From: Undibacterium parvum
Lineage (GTDB): Bacteria; Pseudomonadota; Gammaproteobacteria; Burkholderiales; Burkholderiaceae_D
Direction: 5' to 3'
NCBI RefSeq assembly: GCF_003955735.1
Contig: NZ_CP034464.1
Span: 3,286,001-3,350,000, forward strand
DNA: 64,000 nucleotides
Shown one piece after another: positions 45,264 through 59,400 of the stretch. Position 1 is the stretch's first letter. Each line of letters begins with the position of its first letter. The notes under the pieces are model-generated. The model did not search any database, had not been told where the DNA came from, and saw nothing but the letters and a program-made list of their open reading frames with translations. The position numbers and the translations under genes are program-made.

Positions 45264-46675
45264 TGGCTAAGTTGCGCTTGTTTGGCTTGGCAATGATTGC
45301 ATGGATGGAGAAACTGCGTCTGCGTTTCGGTATTTCACCCGGACTGTGGCTAGAGCGCTGGAAGGACGATGTCAGCCTTCCTGAATCTGACTTCATGCAG
45401 GATGCGGATAGCATCATTCTGCAACAGGAGCCATTGCGCGCGCGCATACTCTTGCATGCACTCTTGGGCTCCTTCCTATTGTTTATACTTTGGGCTGGTT
45501 TGGTGCACGTGGATGAAATCACCAAAGGTGAGGGCAAGGTTATCCCATCAAGACAGTTGCAGGTATTGCAGAGTTTGGACGGCGGTATCGTCACCGAGAT
45601 TTTGGTCAAGGAGGGACAGGTAGTCAAGGAAGGGCAGATCTTGCTACAGGTAGACACCACCCGTTTTGAGTCCTCCGTCAAAGAAAACCGGTCACAATAT
45701 CTTTCCCTCACCGCCAAGGCCGCGCGTTTGCGTGCCTTGGGGGATGGCAAGGCTTTTGTGCCACCGCCTGAGGTAATGCAGGAAGATCCTAAAACCGCAG
45801 ATGAAGAGCAGCGTCTGTATGAAACTGCGAATTCTGAAATGCAGGCGCAAGTCTCCATTGCGCGGCAGCAGTTGGCGCAAAGAGGGCAGGAGCAGGCCGA
45901 GGCTAGCGCGCGCCAAAGACAAGCTTCGCAAGCGTATGAGTCTAGTCAAAAAGAGCTGTCTGTCACCAAACCCTTGCTCGGTTCTGGCGCTGTTTCTGAA
46001 GTTGAATTACTCCGCCTGGAGCGCGATGTGTCCCGCTTCAAGGGGGAGCGCGATATCGCCACCGCGCAGATCGCCCGTACTCAGGCTGCAATCGGTGAGG
46101 CGAATCGGAAAATACAAGAAGTCGAATTGGCAGCCCGTAACAACGCTAGTAAAGAATTGTCAGAAACCATGGCAAGATTAAATGCTCTGATACAAAGCGG
46201 TACCGGTCTGGCGGATAAGGTCAAGCAGTCGGCAATACGCTCGCCGGTGCGTGGTACGGTCAAGCGCTTGCTGGTCAACACCGTTGGTGGCGTGGTGCAG
46301 CCAGGCCGTGATGTGGTAGAGGTGGTGCCTACTGAAGGTAAATTATTATTGGAGGCCAAGGTGGCTCCAAAAGATATCGCTTTCCTGGCGCCGGGACAAA
46401 AAGCCGTGGTGAAATTTACTGCTTATGATTTCTCCACCTACGGTGGCTTAGAGGCAAAATTAGAGCACATAGGGGCCGATTCGGTCACCGACGAACGCGG
46501 CAATACTTTCTATATTGTGAGAGTGTCGACCACAAATGCCGCTTTATCCGGTGGCCAGCCGATTATTCCGGGTATGGTGGCCGAGGTGGATATCATTACC
46601 GGTAAGAAAACTATACTTTCTTACCTGCTCAAACCTGTCTTAAGAGCGAAACAATCTGCCTTAACTGAACGATGA
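45263..46675 (+). CDS. lapC: Type I secretion periplasmic adaptor (LapC/HlyD-like)
   Basis: A 470-residue membrane fusion protein. A cytoplasmic N-terminus leads to one membrane helix (LHALLGSFLLFILWAGLVHV), a split lipoyl domain (GGIVTEILVKEGQVVKEGQ and KQSAIRSPVRGTVKRLLVN), a long coiled-coil hairpin (AEASARQRQASQAYESSQ) and a C-terminal beta-barrel with GMVAEVDIITGKKTILSYL. Bridges LapB and the outer-membrane channel. Translationally coupled to LapB. Confidence 0.95.
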   Translation: MAKLRLFGLAMIAWMEKLRLRFGISPGLWLERWKDDVSLPESDFMQDADSIILQQEPLRARILLHALLGSFLLFILWAGLVHVDEITKGEGKVIPSRQLQVLQSLDGGIVTEILVKEGQVVKEGQILLQVDTTRFESSVKENRSQYLSLTAKAARLRALGDGKAFVPPPEVMQEDPKTADEEQRLYETANSEMQAQVSIARQQLAQRGQEQAEASARQRQASQAYESSQKELSVTKPLLGSGAVSEVELLRLERDVSRFKGERDIATAQIARTQAAIGEANRKIQEVELAARNNASKELSETMARLNALIQSGTGLADKVKQSAIRSPVRGTVKRLLVNTVGGVVQPGRDVVEVVPTEGKLLLEAKVAPKDIAFLAPGQKAVVKFTAYDFSTYGGLEAKLEHIGADSVTDERGNTFYIVRVSTTNAALSGGQPIIPGMVAEVDIITGKKTILSYLLKPVLRAKQSALTER

Positions 46676-46702
46676 TGAACATCATCTCTATAGGATATTA
46701 AG

Positions 46703-47317
46703 TTGAAACCGATTCAACATATTTTTGTATCAAAAACCGCGAACTCTTTGGAGACTTGGCTGCAAGCCTTTCCACGCGCACTTACTGTTAGCCTGGAAAC
46801 GGAAACTGTTGCCGTGGTCGATGCTGGGGTGATCTGGTTGCGCCTGTCGACGGATGCTTCCGTGGCGCAACAAATTGCGAAAGCGCGCAAGTATTTTCCA
46901 ATACAAGCTTTGGTTGTGATGAGTGATATGCCCAATGATTTGGAAGCTTTGGCAGTGTTCTCGGCTGGTGGGCGCGCTTATTGCAATACGCACGCAGGCG
47001 TCGAGGTGCTGGAAAAAATCGCTGGAGTGGTCTCGCAAGGCGGCTTGTGGATAGGTGAATCTATCATGCAACGTCTATTGAGTGCGCCCACGCCTGAATT
47101 GGTTTTGCATGCGGTTAGCAGTAAGTCTTGGGCCAGCAAGTTGACGGAGCGTGAGATTGAGGTCGCCAAGGCGATAGCTTTGGGTTGCAGTAACAAAGAG
47201 ATAGGGCTGCAGATGGCTATCACTGAGCGCACCGTCAAGGCGCACGTAGGTGCTATTTTCGAAAAACTTCAGGTACGTGATCGCCTGCAATTGGCCTTAT
47301 TGGTAAAAGATAGTTAA
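46703..47317 (+). CDS. LuxR-type regulator with degenerate receiver domain
   Basis: A 204-residue protein starting with TTG at 46703 behind AGGA (46692-46695). The C-terminal HTH is clear: LTEREIEVAKAIALGCSNKEIG, split as LTEREIEVAKAIALG and CSNKEIGLQM, with ERTVKAHVGAIFEKLQVRDR. The N-terminal ~125 residues have a receiver-like layout (ALVVMSDMPND, SAGGRAYCNTHAGVEVLEKI) but the expected phospho-acceptor Asp is not found (VIWLRLS in that place), so it is probably a pseudo-receiver. It sits between lapC and the adhesin gene, so it is a candidate regulator of adhesin expression. Confidence 0.9.
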   Translation: MKPIQHIFVSKTANSLETWLQAFPRALTVSLETETVAVVDAGVIWLRLSTDASVAQQIAKARKYFPIQALVVMSDMPNDLEALAVFSAGGRAYCNTHAGVEVLEKIAGVVSQGGLWIGESIMQRLLSAPTPELVLHAVSSKSWASKLTEREIEVAKAIALGCSNKEIGLQMAITERTVKAHVGAIFEKLQVRDRLQLALLVKDS

Positions 47318-47409
47318 ATGATGCCAGCCTAGTACTTAGGTACAATTGGGTTTTGGAAACATTCTTGTTAGAGTACGGACATTCTTATTCATTCGTCCGG
47401 AGATCTATC

Positions 47410-50400
47410 ATGGCAAGTTCAGCAAACATCGTTGGTAAAGTCGTTGCGCTTCAAGGCCAGGCCATAGTACGTTCTGCGGACGGTAGTCAGCATCAACTTC
47501 ATTTGGGTGATGTCATTTATGAAAATGATGTTATCGTCACCGAGGCAAACGGACGCGTGGAGTTGGCGTTTGATCAAGGCCGCAACTATCTCCTGAGAGA
47601 AGGCGAAACGGTCACACTTGACGCTAGTGTGTACGCACCCGCCCAAACCGAAATCGCCGCAGCGGCCTTGTTGCCAGATGCCGCGCTCGCCGCAAATGTC
47701 GCCAATGCAGTAATTGGAGGTAATAGTCTCGATAAATTACTCGAAGAAACCGCGGCCGGCCTTGGTGGCGGCGATGTCGGCGATGGTAATGGCTTTGTGC
47801 AGTTGGACAGAATCGCAGAAGCGGTTACACCCCAATCCTTCTTTGGCGCTGCCGCCACGACGGCCACTATTTTACCAATAGAGCGCTCAGCAGGATTGCT
47901 TGCAAACGCGATCGATAATGCATCGCCTGTAATTACCGTTGATGCACCGGACAATACAAACGACAGTACGCCTAGCATTTCGGGTACTAGTAATCTGCCC
48001 GCAGGCAGCACGATATCGCTGCTCATTACCGATAGCGGCGGTACGCAGCAGACCATTACTGCGATAGTTCAGCCGAATGGAACTTATAGCGCGACGCCGA
48101 CGACCGCTTTGTCAGATGGCTCTTATAGCGTGGTTGCAAGCGGTAAAGATTCATCAGGCAATCCAGCCACTGGTACAGACGGTGGCTCGGTAGATGCCAC
48201 TCCACCAGTCATCACTGTTCAAGCACCGGATAATACAAGTGATAACACCCCGACCATTAGCGGTAGCAGTGATTTGCCTGTAGGCAGTACGATTACGCTA
48301 GTTGTGACCGATAGTTCAGGTAAGTCGCAGACCATCACTGCCACGGTACAGACCGGTGGTATTTACAATGCGACACCTGCGTTACCTTTGGCGGACGGTA
48401 CTTACAAAGTAGTGGCGAGTGGCCGAGATGCGGCCGGTAATCAAGCCACTAGTACGGATGACGGTTCGGTTGACACCACCGCCACGGCAGCTCCGACGAT
48501 CACGATCACCACCGACAGCAACAACGACGGTCTGATCAGTAAAACAGAACTCGGTGCAGCGACGACAGTAGCCGTCACCGTGGCCTTGCCAGGCACCGCT
48601 AAAGCAGGTGACACTCTGACGATCACTGATGGCACAACACCGCAAAGCCATGTCTTGACCGCAGCAGAAATTAGCGCTGGTAGCTACAGCAGCACGGTTG
48701 CCAAACCGGCCGAAGGTGCAAGCTTAACGGTCACAGCAACCGTCACCGACCAGGCAGGCAATGTCTCAGCCCCGGGCACCGACAGCGCGACTTTAGACAC
48801 AACGGCGACCGCAGCACCAACGATCACGATCACCACCGACAGCAACAACGACGGCCTGATCAGTAAAGCAGAACTCGGAGCCGCAAGCACAGTGGCAGTT
48901 ACAGTCGCCTTGCCAGGCACGGCTAAAGCGGGCGACACTCTGACGATTACTGATGGCACGACACCGCAAAGCCATGTCTTAACCGCCGCAGAAATCACTG
49001 CAGGTACTTACAGCAGCACGGTTGCCAAACCGGCCGAAGGCGCGACCTTGTCTGTGAGTGCAACGGTCACGGACCAAGCTGGCAATGTCTCTGCACCTGG
49101 TACGGACACTGCAGTGCTCGACACCACAGCCAGCGCCAGTATCACCATCGCCACGGTCGCCGGAGACGACATCGTCAACGCTGCAGAATCGAATAAACCT
49201 GTCACCTTAAGCGGCACGGTAAGCGGTGACGCCAAAGCCGGTGATATCGTGACCCTGACCGTTGGGACCCACACCTACAACGCCACCGTGACCGGCACTG
49301 CCGGTAACTACAGCTACAGCGTGGCCGTACCTGGTGCTGATTTACTGGGCAACGGCAATGTACACGCCAGCGTCAGCAGCACCGACGGGGCCGGCAATCC
49401 AGCAGTAGCAACAGCCGACCATACTTACACAGTCGACACCACCGCCAGCGCCAGCATCACCATCGCGACGGTAGCCGGAGACGACATCGTCAACGCTGCA
49501 GAATCAGGCTCCGGTAAGCTCGTCACCTTAAGCGGCACGGTAGGCGGTGACGCCAAAGCCGGTGATATCGTAACCCTGACTGTGGGTACCCACACCTACA
49601 ACGCCACAGTGACCGGCACAGCGGGTAACTACAGCTACAGCGTGGCCGTACCAGGCGCTGATTTACTGGGCAACGGCAATGTCCACGCCAGCGTCAGCAG
49701 CACCGACACGGCCGGCAATCCAGCAGTAGCAACAGCCGACCATACTTACACAGTTGACACCACAGCCAGCGCCAGTATCACCATCGCCACGGTAGCCGGA
49801 GACGACATCGTCAACGCCGCAGAATCGAATAAACCGGTCACCTTAAGCGGCACGGTAGGCGGCGACGCCAAAGCCGGTGATATCGTGACCCTGACCGTCG
49901 GTACCCACACCTACAACGCCACAGTGACCGGCACTGCCGGTAACTACAGCTACAGCGTCGCAGTACCTGGGGCTGATTTACTGGGCAACGGCAATGTTCA
50001 CGCCAGCGTCAGTAGCACCGACGCGGCCGGCAATCCAGCGGTAGCAACAGCTGACCATACTTACACAGTTGACACCACAGCCAACGCCAGTATCACCATC
50101 GCGACGGTAGCCGGAGACGACATCGTCAACGCTGCAGAATCGAATAAACCTGTCACCTTAAGCGGCACGGTAAGCGGCGACGCCAAAGCCGGTGATATCG
50201 TGACCCTGACCGTTGGTACCCACACCTACAACGCCACAGTGACCGGCACAGCGGGCAACTACAGCTACAGCGTGGCCGTACCTGGTGCTGATTTACTGGG
50301 CAGCAGCAATGTCCACGCCAGCGTCAGCACAATGAGTGCCTCTGGCAATCCGTCCACTGCAGCGACTGACCATACTTACACAGTCGACACCACAGCGAGC

Positions 50401-53400
50401 GCCAGTATCACCATCGCCACGGTGGCTGGTGACGACATCGTCAACGCTGCAGAATCGAATAAACCTGTCACCTTAAGCGGCACGGTAGGCGGCGACGCCA
50501 AAGCCGGTGATATCGTGACCCTGACTGTGGGTACCCACACCTACAACGCCACAGTTACCGGCACTGCCGGTAACTACAGCTACAGCGTCGCAGTACCTGG
50601 GGCTGATTTACTGGGCAACGGCAATGTCCACGCCAGCGTCAGCAGCACCGACACGGCCGGCAATCCAGCAGTAGCAACAGCGGACCATACTTACACAGTC
50701 GACACCACAGCCAACGCCAGTATCACCATCGCCACGGTCGCCGGAGACGACATCGTCAACGCTGCAGAATCGAATAAACCGGTCACCTTAAGCGGCACGG
50801 TAAGCGGCGACGCCAAAGCCGGTGATATCGTGACCCTGACCGTTGGTACCCACACCTACAACGCCACAGTGACCGGCACTGCCGGTAACTACAGCTACAG
50901 CGTCGCAGTACCTGGGGCTGATTTACTGGGCAACGGCAATGTTCACGCCAGCGTCAGCACAATGAGTGCCTCTGGCAATCCGTCCACTGCAGCGACTGAC
51001 CATACTTACACAGTCGACACCACAGCGAGCGCCAGTATCACCATCGCCACGGTCGCCGGAGACGACATCGTCAACGCTGCAGAATCGAATAAACCTGTCA
51101 CCTTAAGCGGCACGGTAAGCGGCGACGCCAAAGCCGGTGATATCGTGACCCTGACCGTTGGTACCCACACCTACAACGCCACAGTGACCGGCACTGCCGG
51201 TAACTACAGCTACAGCGTCGCAGTACCTGGGGCTGATTTACTGGGCAACGGCAATGTCCACGCCAGCGTCAGCAGCACCGACGCGGCCGGCAATCCAGCG
51301 GTAGCAACAGCTGACCATACTTACACAGTCGACACCACAGCGAGCGCCAGTATCACCATCGCCACGGTCGCCGGAGACGACATCGTCAACGCTGCAGAAT
51401 CGAATAAACCGGTCACCTTAAGCGGCACGGTAAGCGGCGACGCCAAAGCCGGTGATATCGTAACCCTGACTGTGGGTACCCACACCTACAACGCCACAGT
51501 GACCGGCACTGCCGGTAACTACAGCTACAGCGTCGCAGTACCTGGGGCTGATTTACTGGGCAACGGCAATGTCCACGCCAGCGTCAGCAGCACCGACACG
51601 GCCGGCAATCCAGCAGTAGCAACAGCGGACCATACTTACACAGTCGACACCACAGCCAACGCCAGTATCACCATCGCCACGGTCGCCGGAGACGACATCG
51701 TCAACGCTGCAGAATCGAATAAACCTGTCACCTTAAGCGGCACGGTAGGCGGCGACGCCAAAGCCGGTGATATCGTGACCCTGACCGTCGGTACCCACAC
51801 CTACAGCGCCACAGTGACCGGCACTGCCGGTAACTACAGCTACAGCGTCGCAGTACCTGGGGCTGATTTACTGGGCAACGGCAATGTCCACGCCAGCGTC
51901 AGCACAATGAGTGCCTCTGGCAATCCGTCCACTGCAGCGACTGACCATACTTACACAGTCGACACCACAGCCAGCGCCAGTATCACCATCGCCACGGTCG
52001 CCGGAGACGACATCGTCAACGCTGCAGAATCGAATAAACCTGTCACCTTAAGCGGCACGGTAAGCGGCGACGCCAAAGCCGGTGATATCGTAACCCTGAC
52101 TGTGGGTACCCACACCTACAACGCCACAGTGACCGGCACAGCGGGTAACTACAGCTACAGCGTGGCCGTACCAGGCGCTGATTTACTGGGCAACGGCAAT
52201 GTCCACGCCAGCGTCAGCAGCACCGACACGGCCGGCAATCCAGCAGTAGCAACAGCCGACCATACTTACACAGTTGACACCACAGCCAGCGCCAGTATCA
52301 CCATCGCCACGGTCGCCGGAGACGACATCGTCAACGCTGCAGAATCGAATAAACCTGTCACCTTAAGCGGCACGGTAGGCGGCGACGCCAAAGCCGGTGA
52401 TATCGTGACCCTGACCGTCGGTACCCACACCTACAACGCCACAGTGACCGGCACTGCCGGTAACTACAGCTACAGCGTCGCAGTACCTGGGGCTGATTTA
52501 CTGGGCAACGGCAATGTTCACGCCAGCGTCAGCAGCACCGACACGGCGGGCAATCCAGCAGTAGCAACAGCCGACCATACTTACACAGTCGACACCACCG
52601 CCAGCGCCAGCATCACCATCGCGACGGTAGCCGGAGACGACATCGTCAACGCTGCAGAATCAGGCTCCGGTAAGCTCGTCACCTTAAGCGGCACGGTAGG
52701 CGGTGACGCCAAAGCCGGTGATATCGTAACCCTGACTGTGGGTACCCACACCTACAACGCCACAGTGACCGGCACAGCGGGTAACTACAGCTACAGCGTG
52801 GCCGTACCAGGCGCTGATTTACTGGGCAACGGCAATGTCCACGCCAGCGTCAGCAGCACCGACACGGCCGGCAATCCAGCAGTAGCAACAGCCGACCATA
52901 CTTACACAGTTGACACCACAGCCAGCGCCAGTATCACCATCGCCACGGTAGCCGGAGACGACATCGTCAACGCCGCAGAATCGAATAAACCGGTCACCTT
53001 AAGCGGCACGGTAGGCGGCGACGCCAAAGCCGGTGATATCGTGACCCTGACCGTCGGTACCCACACCTACAACGCCACAGTGACCGGCACTGCCGGTAAC
53101 TACAGCTACAGCGTCGCAGTACCTGGGGCTGATTTACTGGGCAACGGCAATGTTCACGCCAGCGTCAGTAGCACCGACGCGGCCGGCAATCCAGCGGTAG
53201 CAACAGCTGACCATACTTACACAGTTGACACCACAGCCAACGCCAGTATCACCATCGCGACGGTAGCCGGAGACGACATCGTCAACGCTGCAGAGTCGAA
53301 TAAACCTGTCACCTTAAGCGGCACGGTAGGTGGTGACGCCAAAGCCGGTGATATCGTAACCCTGACCGTTGGTACCCACACCTACAACGCCACAGTGACC

Positions 53401-56400
53401 GGCACTGCCGGTAACTACAGCTACAGCGTCGCAGTACCTGGGGCTGATTTACTGGGCAACGGCAATGTCCACGCCAGCGTCAGCAGCACCGACGCGGCCG
53501 GCAATCCAGCGGTAGCAACAGCTGACCATACTTACACAGTCGACACCACAGCCAGCGCCAGTATCACCATCGCCACGGTCGCCGGAGACGACATCGTCAA
53601 CGCTGCAGAATCGAATAAACCTGTCACCTTAAGCGGCACGGTAGGCGGCGACGCCAAAGCCGGTGATATCGTAACCCTGACTGTGGGTACCCACACCTAC
53701 AACGCCACAGTGACCGGCACTGCCGGTAACTACAGCTACAGCGTCGCAGTACCTGGGGCTGATTTACTGGGCAACGGCAATGTCCACGCCAGCGTCAGCA
53801 GCACCGACACGGCCGGCAATCCAGCAGTAGCAACAGCGGACCATACTTACACAGTCGACACCACAGCCAACGCCAGTATCACCATCGCCACGGTCGCCGG
53901 AGACGACATCGTCAACGCTGCAGAATCGAATAAACCGGTCACCTTAAGCGGCACGGTAAGCGGCGACGCCAAAGCCGGTGATATCGTGACCCTGACCGTT
54001 GGTACCCACACCTACAACGCCACAGTGACCGGCACTGCCGGTAACTACAGCTACAGCGTCGCAGTACCTGGGGCTGATTTACTGGGCAACGGCAATGTTC
54101 ACGCCAGCGTCAGCACAATGAGTGCCTCTGGCAATCCGTCCACTGCAGCGACTGACCATACTTACACAGTCGACACCACAGCGAGCGCCAGTATCACCAT
54201 CGCCACGGTCGCCGGAGACGACATCGTCAACGCTGCAGAATCGAATAAACCTGTCACCTTAAGCGGCACGGTAAGCGGCGACGCCAAAGCCGGTGATATC
54301 GTGACCCTGACCGTTGGTACCCACACCTACAACGCCACAGTGACCGGCACTGCCGGTAACTACAGCTACAGCGTCGCAGTACCTGGGGCTGATTTACTGG
54401 GCAACGGCAATGTCCACGCCAGCGTCAGCACAATGAGTGCCTCTGGCAATCCGTCCACTGCAGCGACTGACCATACTTACACAGTCGACACCACAGCGAG
54501 CGCCAGTATCACCATCGCCACGGTCGCCGGAGACGACATCGTCAACGCTGCAGAATCGAATAAACCGGTCACCTTAAGCGGCACGGTAAGCGGCGACGCC
54601 AAAGCCGGTGATATCGTGACCCTGACCGTTGGTACCCACACCTACAACGCCACAGTGACCGGCACTGCCGGTAACTACAGCTACAGCGTCGCAGTACCTG
54701 GGGCTGATTTACTGGGCAACGGCAATGTTCACGCCAGCGTCAGCAGCACCGACACGGCCGGCAATCCAGCGGTAGCAACAGCTGACCATACTTACACAGT
54801 CGACACCACAGCCAGCGCCAGTATCACCATCGCCACGGTCGCCGGAGACGATATCGTCAACGCTGCAGAATCGAATAAACCTGTCACCTTAAGCGGCACG
54901 GTAAGCGGCGACGCCAAAGCCGGTGATATCGTGACCCTGACCGTTGGTACCCACACCTACAACGCCACAGTGACCGGCACTGCCGGTAACTACAGCTACA
55001 GCGTCGCAGTACCTGGGGCTGATTTACTGGGCAACGGCAATGTTCACGCCAGCGTCAGTAGCACCGACGCGGCCGGCAATCCAGCGGTAGCAACAGCTGA
55101 CCATACTTACACAGTTGACACCACAGCCAACGCCAGTATCACCATCGCTACGGTCGCCGGTGACGACATCGTCAATGCTGCAGAATCAGGCTCCGGTAAG
55201 CTCGTCACCTTAAGCGGCACGGTAGGCGGTGACGCCAAAGCCGGTGATATCGTGACCCTGACCGTCGGTACCCACACCTACAACGCCACAGTGACCGGCA
55301 CTGCCGGTAACTACAGCTACAGCGTCGCAGTACCTGGGGCTGATTTACTGGGCAACGGCAATGTTCACGCCAGCGTCAGCAGCACCGACACGGCGGGCAA
55401 TCCAGCAGTAGCAACAGCCGACCATACTTACACAGTCGACACCACCGCCAGCGCCAGCATCACCATCGCGACGGTAGCCGGTGACGACATCGTCAACGCT
55501 GCAGAATCAGGCTCCGGTAAGCTCGTCACCTTAAGCGGCACGGTAGGCGGCGACGCCAAAGCCGGTGATATCGTGACCCTGACTGTGGGTGCCCACACCT
55601 ACAACGCCACAGTGACTGGCACTGCCGGTAACTACAGCTACAGCGTCGCAGTACCTGGGGCTGATTTACTGGGCAACGGCAATGTCCACGCCAGCGTCAG
55701 CAGCACCGACACGGCGGGCAATCCAGCAGTAGCAACAGCCGACCATACTTACACAGTCGACACCACCGCCAGCGCCAGCATCACCATCGCGACGGTAGCC
55801 GGAGACGACATCGTCAACGCTGCAGAATCAGGCTCCGGTAAGCTCGTCACCTTAAGCGGCACGGTAGGCGGTGACGCCAAAGCCGGTGATATCGTAACCC
55901 TGACTGTGGGTACCCACACCTACAACGCCACAGTGACCGGCACAGCGGGTAACTACAGCTACAGCGTGGCCGTACCAGGCGCTGATTTACTGGGCAACGG
56001 CAATGTCCACGCCAGCGTCAGCAGCACCGACACGGCCGGCAATCCAGCAGTAGCAACAGCCGACCATACTTACACAGTTGACACCACAGCCAGCGCCAGT
56101 ATCACCATCGCCACGGTAGCCGGAGACGACATCGTCAACGCTGCAGAATCAGGCTCCGGTAAGCTCGTCACCTTAAGCGGCACGGTAGGCGGTGACGCCA
56201 AAGCCGGTGATATCGTAACCCTGACTGTGGGTACCCACACCTACAACGCCACAGTGACCGGCACAGCGGGTAACTACAGCTACAGCGTGGCCGTACCAGG
56301 CGCTGATTTACTGGGCAACGGCAATGTCCACGCCAGCGTCAGCAGCACCGACACGGCCGGCAATCCAGCAGTAGCAACAGCCGACCATACTTACACAGTT

Positions 56401-59400
56401 GACACCACAGCCAGCGCCAGTATCACCATCGCCACGGTAGCCGGAGACGACATCGTCAACGCCGCAGAATCGAATAAACCGGTCACCTTAAGCGGCACGG
56501 TAGGCGGCGACGCCAAAGCCGGTGATATCGTGACCCTGACCGTCGGTACCCACACCTACAACGCCACAGTGACCGGCACTGCCGGTAACTACAGCTACAG
56601 CGTCGCAGTACCTGGGGCTGATTTACTGGGCAACGGCAATGTTCACGCCAGCGTCAGCACAATGAGTGCCTCTGGCAATCCGTCCACTGCAGCGACTGAC
56701 CATACTTACACAGTCGACACCACAGCGAGCGCCAGTATCACCATCGCTACGGTCGCCGGTGACGACATCGTCAATGCTGCAGAATCAGGCTCCGGTAAGC
56801 TCGTCACCTTAAGCGGCACGGTAGGCGGTGACGCCAAAGCCGGTGATATCGTAACCCTGACTGTGGGTACCCACACCTACAACGCCACAGTGACCGGCAC
56901 AGCGGGTAACTACAGCTACAGCGTGGCCGTACCAGGCGCTGATTTACTGGGCAACGGCAATGTCCACGCCAGCGTCAGCAGCACCGACACGGCCGGCAAT
57001 CCAGCAGTAGCAACAGCCGACCATACTTACACAGTCGACACCACCGGACCTGCAGTTGCAGCGCAAACTTTTAGCTATGCTGAGAACAGTGCTGCTAATA
57101 GCGTTATCGCTAATGTGATGGCCAGTGATGCCAAGGGTGTGACAGGCTACAAGTTCACCGTGACTGGCACCAATACCAGCGCTGATGGCTACTATCAAAT
57201 CGATAGCACCGGCGCCATTACCTTGACTGCAGCCGGAGCGGCTTCGGCCGTGAACGACTTTGAGCAAGGCCCCAACACTGGTAACTATAGCGTTACGGTG
57301 TTTGATGCAGCAGGTAACAGCACCGCTGCGATCATTACTTTAAAAGAAAGCAACGTGAACGAGGCTCCGGTTGCTGTCGATGATCGCTACACGATGTCAG
57401 AAGATGGCAGCGCGATTACATTGACACCATTAAGCGGTGATAGTGATCCTGATGGCACCACTCCAACTATCAAGAGCATCAACGGCATAGCGCTTACTCC
57501 TGGTATTGCCCAAACTATTTTAGTCACTGGCGGTACGGTCAATATCACTGCGGCAAATATTATTAGTTTTACGCCTAGCCCGAACTTCAATGGTCAAGTG
57601 AGCATCCAATATGTGATTACTGATGGCCTACTCACTTCCAATGCGAATGAGATCATTACGGTGACCGCTGTCAATGATGCGCCATTGGGGATTGATCGTG
57701 CGGTGACGACCGGTGAGGATACGCCTTACCATTTCAGCATTGCTGATTTCCGTATGAACGATGTCGAGGATGGTTTAAATTCCACACCGACGGCAATACG
57801 TATCGACACCTTGCCCGGCAACGGTGTTTTGCAATTAAATGGCGTTACTGTGATTGCAGGGCAGGTTTTGCTAAGCACTGAATTAAGTAGTCTGACATTT
57901 ACGCCGGCTGCGAATGCGAACGGAGCTAGTTACGCAAACTTCACTTTTAGTGTGCGTGATAGCGGTAACCTGTATGACACCGTACCCAATACCTTGTCTA
58001 TCGCAGTATCGCCACGAGTTGATCTGAGCGTACAGGATGTCCAGCATTGGACGTTTAATGAAGGTGTGGGTACGACTACGACAAATATTTATCCTACGCT
58101 AGATCAGATAGGAACACGTACCGATGGTATCGCTGGCGGTGTTGATAGGAGCCCGACTTTCACGGCGAACGGTCATGAAGGGTTTGGTATGCAGTTCAAC
58201 GGTATCTGGTCGACGACTAGTGGCGCGCGCGATGGCGGCTACCTTGCCTTGCCCACATCTGTAACTGATCCTTTGCGTGGTAATGGCTCTGGTGGCGGTA
58301 GCGCATCGCTGGTGTTCTGGTTGAATACAACGCAGACTGGTGGATCGATAGGTTGGAATTCACCTAGTGTTATCGGTATGGAAAATAACGGTGGCACAAC
58401 CGATATTCAATGGGGCTGGTTAGATAGTAATGGACGTATCGGTTTTGGGATGGCGGACACGTTAGGATTTCAGAGTACAAATCCTATCAATGATGGTAAA
58501 TGGCATCACGTGGCAATGAATCATAATTTCACCACTGGAGCAACCGAGGTCTGGGTGGATGGCGTACTCAATAGCTCAGGCAATATCTTGCCTGGTGCGA
58601 TTATGCCTAATAAATTCCTAGGCTTTGGCGTTACAGCGGACGATGGCGCGGCGACTGACCGTTACTTGAACGGTACCTTAGATGATGCTCGTATCTACGA
58701 CAGAACGCTCACAGGCGCGCAGATTAAGGCGATCTATGCAGTGGAGAGTAATAATCTTGGCGCTAATGCTGTGCTCGATAATGACGGTGGATCGGTTCGC
58801 TTTGCCTTGGTCGGCAATGACTATACACATATCGAGGTCACCGGGGCCCCGATAGGCGCAACCTTTAGCGACGGTGTGGGCGGGCATAGTGTCACGACCA
58901 CTAGTGTAGGGCAGATCGTCGACCTCACTGGTTGGACGCAAGCCGAGCTTGCAGTTGGCAATCTGGGCACAAATTCAGCCTTGCTTGCGGTTACCGCTAC
59001 CGGTGCCACGGCAGGGGATTCAGTGACGCAGTTCGTCAATATCGTGACTGATACTACCGTCTTTAATGGTTCTAACAGTAACGAAACTTTGACTGGTACA
59101 GCGGGCGCAGACTTCATCTCTGGCATGGGCGGTAATGATACGATCAACGCTGGTAATGGCGACGATAGGGTATTCGGCGGTAGTGGCGATGACATTATCC
59201 TTGGTGGCGCTGGAAAAGATGTGCTGGTAGGTGGAGTTGGAAATGACACACTGACCGGCGGTACCGAAGCCGATACTTTCCGCTGGTCACTTGGAGACGC
59301 TGGCACTACCACTTTACCCGCAAACGATAGAGTGACTGATTTTGATCCTGCAGCTTTCAGCGCTGGTGGCGATAGACTTGATTTGCGTGATTTGTTACAA

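Noticed and set aside
49135..57051. CRISPR-like regular repeats
   Set aside because: The repeats are 315/321 bases, in frame and encode Ig-like protein domains, with no short repeat-spacer pattern.
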